From the IMG/VR virus record IMGVR_UViG_3300027793_000084, positions 1 through 64,000 of that record: a stretch of DNA of 64,000 nucleotides. The stretch is one strand, 5' to 3'. A program made the position numbers and the translations under genes. This stretch comes from a virus. Each line of letters opens with the position of its first letter. The stretch's first letter is position 1. The notes under the pieces are model-generated. The model was not told the DNA's origin and did no database searches. It saw nothing but the letters and a program-made list of their open reading frames with translations. This document shows positions 24,966-32,388 of this stretch, in pieces.

Positions 24966-25041
24966 ACAACCAACTACAATAATCTATCTGACTGAGGTTG
25001 ATTATGCTTGGGCCTCGTCGTTTAAACTATTGTAGTGGTTG
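24966..25041 (-). ncRNA. Long stem-loop between tRNA-Leu and the HTH gene
   Basis: CAACCAACTACAAT (24967-24980) pairs with ATTGTAGTGGTTG (25029-25041) with one bulge, enclosing about 48 nt. It lies downstream of the small HTH gene and just upstream of tRNA-Leu on the minus strand. A processing or terminator structure, or a small RNA. Confidence 0.35.
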
Positions 25042-25055
25042 CTTATGGTTTTAAA

Positions 25056-25337
25056 TCAAGAGTTCCTGTGAGCCTTTAGACGACGCACAACGTCGGCCAT
25101 AGCCTCAACATTATCCACGCTCTTTGCGGGCTTCGCACGTTCCATGCTAGGAAGTTCCTCGCCCTTTTTAGCAAGAGCAGCCTTGGTACGAGAATATCGT
25201 GCCATAGTTGTGGCAACCTTTTGCCCGGTCTTACTAGCAATCTCAGCATAAGTCTTGCTAGAAAAAACAGCCTCAAGAAACTGCTCATCAGAGCAACGAA
25301 CCCTAGTTTGCTTTACCTTCTCAACAACATCGCTCAT
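25056..25337 (-). CDS. Small helix-turn-helix protein
   Basis: 93 residues from ATG 25335-25337 (MSDVVEKVKQ), preceded by GGAGG; the longer frame is rejected. CSDEQFLEAVFSSKTYAEIA and SKTGQKVATTMARYSRTKAA form a helix-turn-helix-like segment; the tail is basic. Likely a DNA-binding regulator. Its codons are visibly richer in G/C than those of nearby genes. It has its own class A promoter. Confidence 0.55.
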   Translation of the reverse strand: MSDVVEKVKQTRVRCSDEQFLEAVFSSKTYAEIASKTGQKVATTMARYSRTKAALAKKGEELPSMERAKPAKSVDNVEAMADVVRRLKAHRNS

Positions 25338-25413
25338 AATCAACCTCCAAATCCTATCCAAGTTTTGTTGGAGCGTTCAGTCAAGCGACCGATCCAACCG
25401 CACCAACATCCTC

Positions 25414-25441
25414 ATTCTACACTGTAGTATCGTCTTGTCAA
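25414..25441 (-). promoter_or_regulatory. Class A promoter for the HTH gene
   Basis: TTGACA (25436-25441), 16-bp spacer containing CGATAC, TAGAAT (25414-25419), minus strand. Confidence 0.8.
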
Positions 25442-25469
25442 CCCTCTCAACATGAATTTTTTTTGAATC

Positions 25470-25637
25470 CTAAGCAGCAACCGATACAGAATTTTCTTCT
25501 TCGATATGAATTAAACTTTGTAGTCTCTTATTTTCCTGCTCTAATTTAGAAATTATTTCTTTGGCTTGATCTAGTGCTTTGGTTAGATGGTAAACCTTAT
25601 TAGCCAATTCATCAGATACAAAGTTTTTCATAATCAT
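25470..25637 (-). CDS. Small coiled-coil protein
   Basis: 55 residues. AGGAGG sits 7 nt before ATG ATT ATG; the core VYHLTKALDQAKEIISKLEQ and ENKRLQSLIHIEEE is a leucine-zipper-like coil. Ends SVAA just before the promoter of the HTH gene. A class B box lies 24 nt upstream. Probably a dimerising adaptor; function unknown. Confidence 0.55.
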   Translation of the reverse strand: MIMKNFVSDELANKVYHLTKALDQAKEIISKLEQENKRLQSLIHIEEENSVSVAA

Positions 25638-25660
25638 AATTTAGCCTCCTTATTGAGACT

Positions 25661-25674
25661 ATATTAATTACACC
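25661..25674 (-). promoter_or_regulatory. Class B promoter-like box (GGTGTAATTAATAT)
   Basis: Minus-strand TCTAGGTGTAATTAATAT over the stop codon of the upstream gene, 24 nt before the small coiled-coil gene. It is less exact than the others (GTAATT for GTATNAT). Confidence 0.4.
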
Positions 25675-25966
25675 TAGACAGAAATTCTTTTAAGTTTTGA
25701 ATCTGATTTTTGTCCAATACTATCTGGTCATTATATGGTCTATTGTATCTACAAACTCTCCAAATATATCTCAGTTTTTCAGTCCAACTATATTTAGAGG
25801 AAAAAGATGATGGATGTTCGTATATTGCACAATCCATTAAGCCAATATCTTTATCATACTCTAATACTAGAACTTCATTTTTACAACCACAAAGTTCAAA
25901 ATGAACAGTATTAGCATCATCTATCTTTGGGTCTGTCTTTTTTCCGAGTCCCAAAAATCCTTTCAT
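25664..25966 (-). CDS. Conserved phage hypothetical protein
   Basis: 100 residues from ATG 25964-25966, chosen because GGGAG lies 9 nt upstream; a longer frame begins at the ATG near 26026. FELCGCKNEVLVLEYDKDIG and AIYEHPSSFSSKYSW, then IWRVCRYNRPYNDQIVLDKN. The final block is a phage pattern I recall, without function. Confidence 0.5.
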   Translation of the reverse strand: MKGFLGLGKKTDPKIDDANTVHFELCGCKNEVLVLEYDKDIGLMDCAIYEHPSSFSSKYSWTEKLRYIWRVCRYNRPYNDQIVLDKNQIQNLKEFLSRCN

Positions 25967-26059
25967 AGTTTTTCTCCCATGTTTTTTGATCAATACTTTT
26001 GGGTCTGCGTTTGGACCCTTTTCCATTTTGGCTCATACAGAAATACCCCTCTTATGTTT

Positions 26060-26088
26060 ATAATATCGTATGGTTGTCGGGCTGTCAA
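26060..26088 (-). promoter_or_regulatory. Class A promoter
   Basis: TTGACA (26083-26088), 17-bp spacer, TATTAT (26060-26065) on the minus strand, ahead of the 100-residue gene. Confidence 0.75.
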
Positions 26089-26100
26089 GAAAATAATAGT

Positions 26101-26112
26101 TTTGGTGTAGAG
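26101..26112 (+). promoter_or_regulatory. Class B box (TTTGGTGTAGAG)
   Basis: TTTTGGTGTAGAG on the plus strand, 39 nt before the plus-strand remnant gene. Less exact than other boxes but in the same relative position. Confidence 0.4.
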
Positions 26113-26150
26113 TTGGCGTATCTTCTTCTAGAAGAAAGGATAATTACAAT

Positions 26151-26279
26151 ATGAGACAAAAAGTATCTGGAATATATGCTATAAGAAAAATACTAAAAGA
26201 AGAAATTATATACAAATTAGTTAAGAAAAAGATTAAAAAAACCAAAGGAGGTTGGATACTTTATGATTCTAAACAATGA
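26151..26279 (+). pseudogene. GIY-YIG endonuclease remnant (plus strand)
   Basis: 42 codons on the plus strand from an ATG with AAGGA upstream. SGIYAIRKI at the start resembles the GIY element of free-standing GIY-YIG homing endonucleases, but the second YIG strand and catalytic Arg are missing; the chain quickly turns Lys-rich. Its 3' end overlaps the 3' end of the HhH gene by 19 bases. A palindrome TTCTTCTAGAAGAA (26122-26135) precedes it. Likely a deleted mobile gene; a short coincidental frame is the alternative. Confidence 0.35.
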
Positions 26280-26965
26280 CTCCAATAGCGACAATTCTCT
26301 TGATTCTGTAAAGTATTCCAATACAAAGACCTCATGATATAACAAGGCACATTTGTTCGACCGCAGTTAATACTCCAATGTCTTTCGATATTTTTGTACA
26401 TATCCATGCCCTTTGGGCTTTTGTTATATTTTAGATTCTCGCAACCATAAAGCCTAAGCAAATGAACGTCCAAACACACTACTCTACATTCATTAGGATT
26501 TTGCATCTCGCAACTGAATGAGATTTTCGCTGCTCCTAATCCGCGAATTTTATTTATGATGCTATCACGCTTCTTAACATGATATTTCTTAGTGGTTATA
26601 ATATAATCTTTAGGACTGGCCCAAAACTTGTCCTTAAAGTCCCAAATATATTCTGTACGATTATTATGAAGACCGACTCCACTGTTTTTGATTTTTTCAA
26701 GAAGTGATATTTTGTCATCAATCCATTCATCGAAGTTTTTAACAGCATTATAACCCTTAACATTACTTTCCCATGTAGTATGGACACTCATGAAAGCAAA
26801 AAGATACCGACGAAAAATATCGCTGTTATTTTGAGGTCTAATACTCTCCCAATAGTCTTTATATGCTACAACCTTATCTTTTGGAAAGGTTTTAAAAAAC
26901 TCATCGGCCTTAGAGGTATTTATAACAATAGGCTCTTTAGCAGTTTTAACAGTGGTCACTTGCAT
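26261..26965 (-). CDS. HhH-GPD superfamily DNA glycosylase-like protein
   Basis: 234 residues from ATG 26963-26965, GGAG upstream; a TTG frame four codons longer is rejected. IINKIRGLGAAKISFSCEM near 135-155 is the helix-hairpin-helix, and RVVCLDVHLLRLYG shows the catalytic Asp of HhH-GPD enzymes. N- and C-terminal regions are helical. No Lys at the OGG1 position is evident, so a monofunctional glycosylase or an inactive DNA-binding relative is possible. Next to DNA ligase it fits base repair. Confidence 0.6.
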   Translation of the reverse strand: MQVTTVKTAKEPIVINTSKADEFFKTFPKDKVVAYKDYWESIRPQNNSDIFRRYLFAFMSVHTTWESNVKGYNAVKNFDEWIDDKISLLEKIKNSGVGLHNNRTEYIWDFKDKFWASPKDYIITTKKYHVKKRDSIINKIRGLGAAKISFSCEMQNPNECRVVCLDVHLLRLYGCENLKYNKSPKGMDMYKNIERHWSINCGRTNVPCYIMRSLYWNTLQNQENCRYWSHCLES

Positions 26966-26992
26966 CGTTTTCTCCAAAGTGGTTATAACAGC

Positions 26993-27020
26993 ATAATAGC
27001 AGATAGTATCGGTTCGTCAA
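26993..27020 (-). promoter_or_regulatory. Class A promoter for the glycosylase-like gene
   Basis: TTGACG (27015-27020), 16-bp spacer with CCGATAC, TATTAT (26993-26998), minus strand. Confidence 0.75.
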
Positions 27021-27030
27021 GAGGGTTTCT

Positions 27031-27693
27031 TTAGCGTTTGCTGAAACCTAAACTTTCTTCTAATTCCCAATCAAGATTATTATCAATGATTGTTTTAATC
27101 TCAGGACTTACTGAATAACTATTTTTGATAATTGGTCTTGTTGATTCTCCCCTTTTTTTAAGATAGAATCTATTTTGTAGTATGTTTAGATAGTTATCGT
27201 AGTTTTTAAGAAAAGTATCGTATGAAAATAAAACATAGTTTGGAGCAATTACTGGCATAATTTCTGATAAATATCTACATTTTGTAGTTCTCATATCAAA
27301 AATATTTTTATATCTTTGTTTACTCACAAAACTTCTATCTTCCATAATTTCTTTATCATGATAATCAGTAGAATACCATTCGCTTGTTAAAAAAGCGGGT
27401 ATATTTACTGTTCTATGAGGATGAACATGGTGGGGAGCATTTAACATAGCCACTATCCATTGATATGGATCACGCACAATACCAATAAAAAGAGTGTGTA
27501 AACTAATAGGATGATAACTTATAGTTTCTGGTTTAGCCCATCCAAAAAAATGCTTGAATCCAAAAAAGTAGGTTAATTCTAATCCAAATCTTTCTTTTAT
27601 ACACTGTTCTAGAAAGTTAGTTCCAGAGTGTCTTTCTCCGTATATGGTAAACTTATCAATATATGCTGATCTAGAACAATATAGTTGTAGCAT
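27031..27693 (-). CDS. Sulfotransferase-like P-loop protein
   Basis: 220 residues. FTIYGERHSGTNFLEQCIKE (15-34) matches the 5'-phosphosulfate-binding loop of sulfotransferases, and FIGIVRDPYQWIVAMLNAPH the 3'-phosphate segment (VRDP with Arg and a downstream Ser/Ala). LFSYDTFLKNYDNYLNIL follows as in family members. With the glycosyltransferase block, sulfation of a glycan or lipid is possible; the acceptor is unknown. A 94-base gap to the DNA ligase gene holds no recognisable feature. Confidence 0.6.
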   Translation of the reverse strand: MLQLYCSRSAYIDKFTIYGERHSGTNFLEQCIKERFGLELTYFFGFKHFFGWAKPETISYHPISLHTLFIGIVRDPYQWIVAMLNAPHHVHPHRTVNIPAFLTSEWYSTDYHDKEIMEDRSFVSKQRYKNIFDMRTTKCRYLSEIMPVIAPNYVLFSYDTFLKNYDNYLNILQNRFYLKKRGESTRPIIKNSYSVSPEIKTIIDNNLDWELEESLGFSKR

Positions 27694-27787
27694 TTTGACT
27701 GATCCAGTACAACAAAAACAGCGTTTCCATTATTCCAATCTTCAGCCTTTATGGGCTACAGACAATATTAGTAAAGGTAATAAGATA

Positions 27788-28921
27788 TTATCTATCTAAT
27801 TTCAGACAATTATTTCCATCAACCCTAGCAAAGTTAGGAGTACCTTTACCAGTTAATCCATTATAGAGAAACTCCACATTTTGACCGATCCACTTTTTTC
27901 TTTCTTTAAGGAATTGGGCCGCTTCTTCATAAGACCCCTTAAAACTAGCATCAAAAATCTTTCCGTTCCAATCCAAGGTAATAGTCTTTCCTGTACCACT
28001 CCAATTACCAGTTCCTTCTTTAATATCGACGATAATCGCTTCCTCTGAATCTTCCGGCTTAACCTTCAAAAGATTCTTACTTCTTTTATGTTCATAGCCC
28101 ATATTAGAATATCTGAGCATGACACCCTCATGACCATCATCAATAAAACTAGAATAGTGCTTGTCTAGATCTGATTCAGAATTAATGCTGAAGTCTTTGA
28201 CAGGCATAACATATTTATACGAGTTTACTATGTTAGAATCAATCCACTTCTTACGTTCCTTATAGCAACAGTCTTTGCTAATTCCAAAATCGTATCCATC
28301 ATAAACATAATATCTAACAAGTTTTTCGCTACGATCCAAATCATCCTGAGAAATATTAACGGTGCGGCGAATTAACTTGCTAATTTCATTAAGTTGTTGA
28401 CGAAGATCATTATTAAACAACTCACCGTCCAAAACCGCATCGGGATACATTTTAAAGAAAGAAGCCAAAGATTTTTCAATATGGGGGCAAGACAAATACT
28501 TTTCACCTTTTCTGGTAAATAGACCACTCTTGGTAGCCACACATCTCATGCCATTAAACTTGCACTGAAGAATATATTCTCCTTCAGAAAAATCAATCTT
28601 ATTACTATAGTCCTTATACAACTTAGCCAACATAGGTTCGATATAACTCATATCGTCCACGCTATTAATATCGTCAAAATACCCCGTCTTTTTTTGCTTT
28701 TTATATTTAGCCTCAATTTCTTTAGTGGCCTGTTCAACAGAGGATGTTTCGTTTTTCTTTCCCTGATTCTTACCTTCTGCAACAGTCCATTCGCTAGTAA
28801 CCTGTTCGCCATTTTGTAGACCGGCGATTGTACGATACTTAGAACCATTTTGCTCCATCTTCCAAATGCGAATATTACCCAAACTGTCTCTGGAATAAAG
28901 GGTTTCGTAATGCTTATTCAT
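27788..28921 (-). CDS. ATP-dependent DNA ligase with N-terminal WGR-like domain
   Basis: 377 residues. The first 70 residues (ETLYSRDSLGNIRIWKMEQN...SEWTVAEGKN) resemble a WGR module. Then motif I QCKFNGMRC with Lys121 (KxNG in place of KxDG, as in several phage ligases), motif III VLDGELF, IV DDGHEGVMLRY, V LLKVKPED, and an OB domain to the C-terminus. It seals nicks using ATP. A class A promoter is 27-55 bases upstream. Likely essential for Okazaki-fragment joining. Confidence 0.85.
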   Translation of the reverse strand: MNKHYETLYSRDSLGNIRIWKMEQNGSKYRTIAGLQNGEQVTSEWTVAEGKNQGKKNETSSVEQATKEIEAKYKKQKKTGYFDDINSVDDMSYIEPMLAKLYKDYSNKIDFSEGEYILQCKFNGMRCVATKSGLFTRKGEKYLSCPHIEKSLASFFKMYPDAVLDGELFNNDLRQQLNEISKLIRRTVNISQDDLDRSEKLVRYYVYDGYDFGISKDCCYKERKKWIDSNIVNSYKYVMPVKDFSINSESDLDKHYSSFIDDGHEGVMLRYSNMGYEHKRSKNLLKVKPEDSEEAIIVDIKEGTGNWSGTGKTITLDWNGKIFDASFKGSYEEAAQFLKERKKWIGQNVEFLYNGLTGKGTPNFARVDGNNCLKLDR

Positions 28922-28947
28922 TTCCAGTTTCTCCTGTGTGTTCCACC

Positions 28948-28976
28948 ATCATATCATGCGACAACCACCTTGTCAA
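28948..28976 (-). promoter_or_regulatory. Class A promoter for DNA ligase
   Basis: TTGACA (28971-28976), 17-bp spacer, TATGAT (28948-28953), minus strand; AGGAG follows downstream. Confidence 0.75.
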
Positions 28977-28983
28977 GTATCGG

Positions 28984-29328
28984 CTATTGGCTATTGGGTC
29001 TTGAGAGAAAATAATTCATAGCATTCACAATGCCTTGAAGATTATCTCCTAATTTTCCTATGCCAGTATTGCATCTATCACAAATCCAGCCCCTAAAACT
29101 ATCATCACTATGGTCGTGATCCAAACACCATTTTAGTGGAACTTTTCCACAACATTCACAAACTTCTGGTTTTGGTGGTGCTTTTTTATGTAACTTGCCT
29201 CTAACTTTTGAATGTTCCTTAACACATTTTTTACATCGTGTATCTAGTTTATCTTTGTATAAACTGTGTTTGGGAAAACTCTTTCGATTTTTTCTTTTAC
29301 CACAGTATATACAAATTTTTCTAGGCAT
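28984..29328 (-). CDS. Endonuclease VII-like HNH/beta-beta-alpha-metal protein
   Basis: 114 residues. N-terminal zinc pair CIYCGKR and CKKC, then CECCGKVPLKWCLDHDHSDD with the His-Asp-His of the metal finger, and FRGWICDRCNTGIGKLGDNL, the typical ending of endonuclease VII family proteins (T4 gp49 type). It could resolve branched DNA at packaging, or be a homing endonuclease of the same fold. On the minus strand, 27 bases after the tmRNA. Confidence 0.75.
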   Translation of the reverse strand: MPRKICIYCGKRKNRKSFPKHSLYKDKLDTRCKKCVKEHSKVRGKLHKKAPPKPEVCECCGKVPLKWCLDHDHSDDSFRGWICDRCNTGIGKLGDNLQGIVNAMNYFLSRPNSQ

Positions 29329-29355
29329 TATTCATTTCATAATCACATTATAAAG

Positions 29356-29709
29356 TGGAGGCGTCGGCGGCGAAGCCGAGTGTTGCGATAATTTTAATTA
29401 CATATTCTACAAGTTTATTTTGTTCATGAGTTAAATGGAATTATAGAACAAACAAGATTCTTTCCATCTTACCAACTTCTCTTAACCTACAACCCGTTGG
29501 ATATTGTAAGTGCAGAGGGATTTAACAGCAGACTTTTGATTCCTACCCTCATTCGGTATCGCAGTCTGTTACTGCCCGTTTTTAATTAGGCAGCAAGGGC
29601 TAACTGATTTGTGCCAGTTAAAGCATTTGGTAGACTTTTAAAGTGGCCCGTCCACCAACCACTACTTGCTAATATAATCTCTGTTATCCAATCGATACAT
29701 TTCGCCCCC
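29356..29709 (-). ncRNA. ssrA: tmRNA (transfer-messenger RNA)
   Basis: 354 nt. The 5' end GGGGGCG (29703-29709) pairs with the 3' end CGCCTCC followed by A73 (29356-29363), with one G-U, forming the acceptor stem; the 3' end also carries a T-arm-like TCGGC-TTCGCC-GCCGA. A resume frame ends at 29586-29588 with tag residues ALTGTNQLALAA then TAA (GCT as first codon, 29622-29624, is a guess; the LALAA end is firm). PK1: GGTGGAC/GTCTACC interlocked with GTGG/CCAC before the tag. PK2: AACAG...CTGTT and AGACT/AGTCT interlocked with GAGGG/CCCTC after the tag. It would rescue stalled ribosomes and tag products for ClpXP-like proteases. No smpB is seen here. Confidence 0.88.
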
Positions 29710-29712
29710 CAA

Positions 29713-29937
29713 TTACTTAATTAATACACTTTTAGTGTTATCTTGATTAAATTCTAGACGCTTTATTTCTTGTTTAATCTTCATTAGTTCATATTCACTA
29801 GTTCCACAACGAGTAAGGGTTAAAGATGATTCTAGAACCTGAATTTTGTTGTAGAGATGAATATTATAGCCAAAAGACAAACAAAACAAACCGACTAAAA
29901 TTGTATAAAATGGAATATTAGGATTTCTGTGAGTCAT
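29713..29937 (-). CDS. Small membrane protein with coiled-coil tail
   Basis: 74 residues. Membrane helix at about 9-27 (FYTILVGLFCLSFGYNIH), then a helical tail YELMKIKQEIKRLEFNQDN. Its stop codon lies 4 bases upstream of the tmRNA 5' end, so both probably share a transcript. Function unknown. Confidence 0.55.
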   Translation of the reverse strand: MTHRNPNIPFYTILVGLFCLSFGYNIHLYNKIQVLESSLTLTRCGTSEYELMKIKQEIKRLEFNQDNTKSVLIK

Positions 29938-29960
29938 AAAATTTCCTTATTGAATCGAAA

Positions 29961-29974
29961 TGGTGTATAATAAC
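29961..29974 (+). promoter_or_regulatory. Class B box overlapping a minus-strand class A-like promoter
   Basis: Plus strand TGGTGTATAATAAC, 31-44 nt before the HNH start codon. On the minus strand TTGTTA (29986-29991), 16 bp and TATACA (29964-29969) form a weaker promoter for the small membrane protein and tmRNA, so two opposite promoters share these bases. Confidence 0.5.
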
Positions 29975-30004
29975 TTATCAAGTCATAACAAGTGGAGTTC
30001 GGCT

Positions 30005-30517
30005 ATGAATAACTGTGCTAATTGTTCAAAAGAAACTAGTAATCCTAAATTTTGTTGTATATCATGTGGGGTGTCTTATAATAATCAGTTAAAACCTAAA
30101 AGGCAAAAACAAACTAGATATTTTAAATGCTTACATTGTAAGAAAAAAACTGAATTTAATACTAATGCTCCAAGAAAGTATTGCTCACAAACCTGTAGAA
30201 TAACTCATAAAAGAGAAAAATCAGATAGTTTGATTGAGGCAAAGGGTAGTTTTGGAAATGGTCATTATCATAATGTAACTATCAGAAAATATTTCATGCG
30301 TAAATATGGAAATAATTGTATGATTTGCGGACAGTCAGGAGATGATTGGAATGGAAAACCCATCACCCTTATTGTGGATCATATTGATGGTAAATCGAAC
30401 AATAATAAATTAGACAATCTCCGTATTGTTTGTCCTAATTGTGATTGTCAATTACCAACATACAAAGCAAAAAATAAAGGGAATAGTTCTAGAAAATATT
30501 TCATTGTTCAAAAATAA
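30005..30517 (+). CDS. Free-standing HNH endonuclease with zinc-ribbon N-terminus
   Basis: 170 residues from ATG 30005 (GGAG 8 nt upstream; the longer frame is rejected). N-terminal zinc pairs CANCSKE..CCISC and CLHCKKK..CSQTC; C-terminal HNH CMICGQSGDDWNGKPITLIV then DHIDGKSNNNKLDNLRIVCP. Plus-strand island between tRNA-Ile (ends 1 base away) and the promoter of the membrane-protein gene. Probably a homing endonuclease. Confidence 0.75.
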   Translation: MNNCANCSKETSNPKFCCISCGVSYNNQLKPKRQKQTRYFKCLHCKKKTEFNTNAPRKYCSQTCRITHKREKSDSLIEAKGSFGNGHYHNVTIRKYFMRKYGNNCMICGQSGDDWNGKPITLIVDHIDGKSNNNKLDNLRIVCPNCDCQLPTYKAKNKGNSSRKYFIVQK

Positions 30518-30518
30518 G

Positions 30519-30591
30519 TAAGGCGTGAGAGAATCGAACTCCCATGTCCAGTTAATAAGACTGGCGTCTTTTACCATTAGACGAACGCCTC
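30519..30591 (-). tRNA. trnI: tRNA-Ile (TAT), unusual loop
   Basis: Acceptor GAGGCGT/ACGCCTT, D arm GTCT-AATGGTAAA-AGAC, anticodon stem CCAGT/ACTGG with loop CTTATTA, T arm GGGAG-TTCGATT-CTCTC. Read normally the anticodon is TAT (Ile, AUA), but position 37 is T rather than a purine. A class A promoter lies 14 bases upstream. Confidence 0.7.
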
Positions 30592-30604
30592 GCATTGTAT
30601 CTCT

Positions 30605-30633
30605 ATTCTACACTATCGACCAACACCTGTCAA
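30605..30633 (-). promoter_or_regulatory. Class A promoter for tRNA-Ile
   Basis: TTGACA (30628-30633), 17-bp spacer with CGATA, TAGAAT (30605-30610), overlapping the 3' end of the SpoU gene; minus strand. Confidence 0.8.
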
Positions 30634-31170
30634 CTCTTTAGTTTTGCTCTCAACAAAATTTCTGTATACACCCATAACTATCCCACTAGTTGTTCCAACA
30701 TTTAGTGATCGTACACTTCCATAATTAGGAATAGTTAGAATAATATTTGCTCTGTCTAGAATAATATTTGATAATCCTTTGTTTTCTTCTCCAAATATAA
30801 ATATGGGTTGCTTATTATCCTCAAAGTTATATTCAAAAAGATTCACTGTTTTATCAGAATACTCTGGAATATTATTTTCAATAGCAATAATGCTTCGACC
30901 ACTTAGTTGTAGCAAAAAAGATTCTTCATCTTTGTGATGATACATAGGAGTATAGTGGTGAGTGCCTACGCTTCCTCTTTTATCCCACTTCTTTTTACCA
31001 ACATAATGCACACTTCTAAAGCCAAAGAAATTTGCATTACGCACCATTGTGCTAAGATTAAAATCACCACCAATATTAATCATAGCCACACTAGCAGGAA
31101 TACTTTTGCTATGGCAATAATGACCAATATCCTTAATACTAAGATTTTTTAAACTATCCAGTACGTTCAT
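30613..31170 (-). CDS. SpoU/TrmH-family tRNA or rRNA 2'-O-methyltransferase
   Basis: 185 residues, compact SPOUT domain without an added substrate domain. Motif 1: NIGGDFNLSTMVRNANFFG (32-50, Asn and Arg of NxR type). Motif 2: IFIFGEENKGLS. Motif 3: IPNYGSVRSLNVGTTSGIVM, the knotted SAM site. With tRNA genes and a tmRNA in the genome, modifying phage or host tRNA is reasonable, but the target is not readable. Confidence 0.8.
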   Translation of the reverse strand: MNVLDSLKNLSIKDIGHYCHSKSIPASVAMINIGGDFNLSTMVRNANFFGFRSVHYVGKKKWDKRGSVGTHHYTPMYHHKDEESFLLQLSGRSIIAIENNIPEYSDKTVNLFEYNFEDNKQPIFIFGEENKGLSNIILDRANIILTIPNYGSVRSLNVGTTSGIVMGVYRNFVESKTKELTGVGR

Positions 31171-31321
31171 TCTCTAATTCTCTTAGTTCTTTTGTCCAAT
31201 TCTCAATGTTCTTATACATTACTGAACAAGTTTTGCAAAAGTCTGAACTAATATAATCTCTAGCGTCCGCAATCTTATCCTTGAGTTTTTGGATTTTTTC
31301 CTCCGCAGTCAAGTTGTTCAT
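31154..31321 (-). CDS. Small helical protein overlapping SpoU
   Basis: 55 residues: MNNLTAEEKIQKLKDKIADA, a Cys pair in SDFCKTCSVM, and a charged C-terminal helix. ATG at 31319-31321 follows no strong ribosome site, but the stop overlaps the SpoU start by 17 bases. Also overlaps the 3' end of the upstream gene by 47 bases. Likely real; function unknown. Confidence 0.45.
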   Translation of the reverse strand: MNNLTAEEKIQKLKDKIADARDYISSDFCKTCSVMYKNIENWTKELRELENERTG

Positions 31322-31655
31322 TGTGGGGTTCCTTTTGCCAGAAAATCATTTCATTAAGTTTATCATCCCAACAGCATTCGATCAAGTCTTTTGCTGCTAG
31401 TTTAGCCAACCCAACATTATGAATCCAAGTCACGATACTTTCATATACACTAATATTTGTTTCTTCATTTAGAAGTGGCCTATCTTGGTCATCATATCCC
31501 AAGCACTCAGTTTTCACAATATTCTTAATCTGCTGAAGACTAATATAATCGTCTAGATTCTCATCATAGTTTTCGGCCAAACTAGAAGCAGCACCATGAC
31601 GCATTTCTGTAGCGTAACCATCCAAATCAATGATCGAATAAACATTATCGTCCAT
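31275..31655 (-). CDS. Hypothetical protein
   Basis: 126 residues from ATG 31653-31655 (GGAG 7 nt before; a TTG frame 4 codons longer is rejected). MDDNVYSIIDLDGYATEMRH, then a helical middle and FWQKEPHNEQLDCGG at the end. Not recognised. Confidence 0.5.
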   Translation of the reverse strand: MDDNVYSIIDLDGYATEMRHGAASSLAENYDENLDDYISLQQIKNIVKTECLGYDDQDRPLLNEETNISVYESIVTWIHNVGLAKLAAKDLIECCWDDKLNEMIFWQKEPHNEQLDCGGKNPKTQG

Positions 31656-31667
31656 TTTAATCTCCAA

Positions 31668-31949
31668 TTAGTTGATATACTTAGTTACACCTTTTGCAGC
31701 ACTATCGTTCGCTTTGTCTACTATTCTATCAAGCGTATCCTTCATTGTCAACTGTCCTCTAGGTAGCCACTTATCATGGTCATAAAGACCAGTCACTATT
31801 TGTGGAATCCAGTGTTGATAGGCAGATTCGTATTCTTTTGGAAAATGTTCTTTAAGAATTTCTCCTATTCGGAATACACTCTTACTAATATCTTCCATAT
31901 GTTCTCTAAGAAGAAGCAACTGATCTTTTTGAGACTTGGTAAGACTCAT
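31668..31949 (-). CDS. Hypothetical helical protein
   Basis: 93 residues, helical: QLLLLREHMEDISKSVFRIG, YESAYQHWIPQIVTGLYDHD and MKDTLDRIVDKANDSAAKG. Four-base overlap with the upstream zinc-ribbon gene (ATGA type). Unknown. Confidence 0.5.
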   Translation of the reverse strand: MSLTKSQKDQLLLLREHMEDISKSVFRIGEILKEHFPKEYESAYQHWIPQIVTGLYDHDKWLPRGQLTMKDTLDRIVDKANDSAAKGVTKYIN

Positions 31950-32350
31950 ACTGTTTGTTCTCTAAGTTTAAGTTTCAGAATTTTGTGCGGAATTTTCCAA
32001 ACTCCGGTTTCTTTGTTTTGCATTTCGCCATTCATCCAGATATGACAAAATCCACAACTCTTATCCAAACCCCAAGCAAGAATACCGTTCTTATCTACAC
32101 TCTCAACAACAAACTTGCCACGATAACCCATACGAAGAAAGTCTCCCCTGTGAACATAGTATGGGCCTCCAGTAACCTTGATCTTATCTCCCTTAACCAA
32201 GTCTCTCCAATTAAAATTATGGATGATCTTGGTATTCTTAGCCTCTTTGCTTTTGGCCTTGAAGATAAAAATATGATTACACTTCTTGCAAGCATAAGCA
32301 CGCGGTCCCGTTGTGGTTCCGCAATCTGGACAACTTTTCTGACCCTTCAT
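31946..32350 (-). CDS. Zinc-ribbon protein with SH3-like domain
   Basis: 134 residues. CPDCGTTTGPRAYACKKC (7-24) is a four-cysteine zinc ribbon of a kind frequent in phages; the rest, DLVKGDKIKVTGGPYYVHRG through WGLDKSCGFCHIW, resembles an SH3/KOW barrel. Possibly RNA- or DNA-binding. Own class A promoter. Confidence 0.55.
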   Translation of the reverse strand: MKGQKSCPDCGTTTGPRAYACKKCNHIFIFKAKSKEAKNTKIIHNFNWRDLVKGDKIKVTGGPYYVHRGDFLRMGYRGKFVVESVDKNGILAWGLDKSCGFCHIWMNGEMQNKETGVWKIPHKILKLKLREQTV

Positions 32351-32388
32351 TATCTGATTCTCCTGTGATTGATGCTGTCAACTCTCTC

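Noticed and set aside
27694-27787. Possible gene or promoter between the DNA ligase and sulfotransferase genes
   Set aside because: No start codon with a ribosome site or promoter match was found in the 94-base gap.
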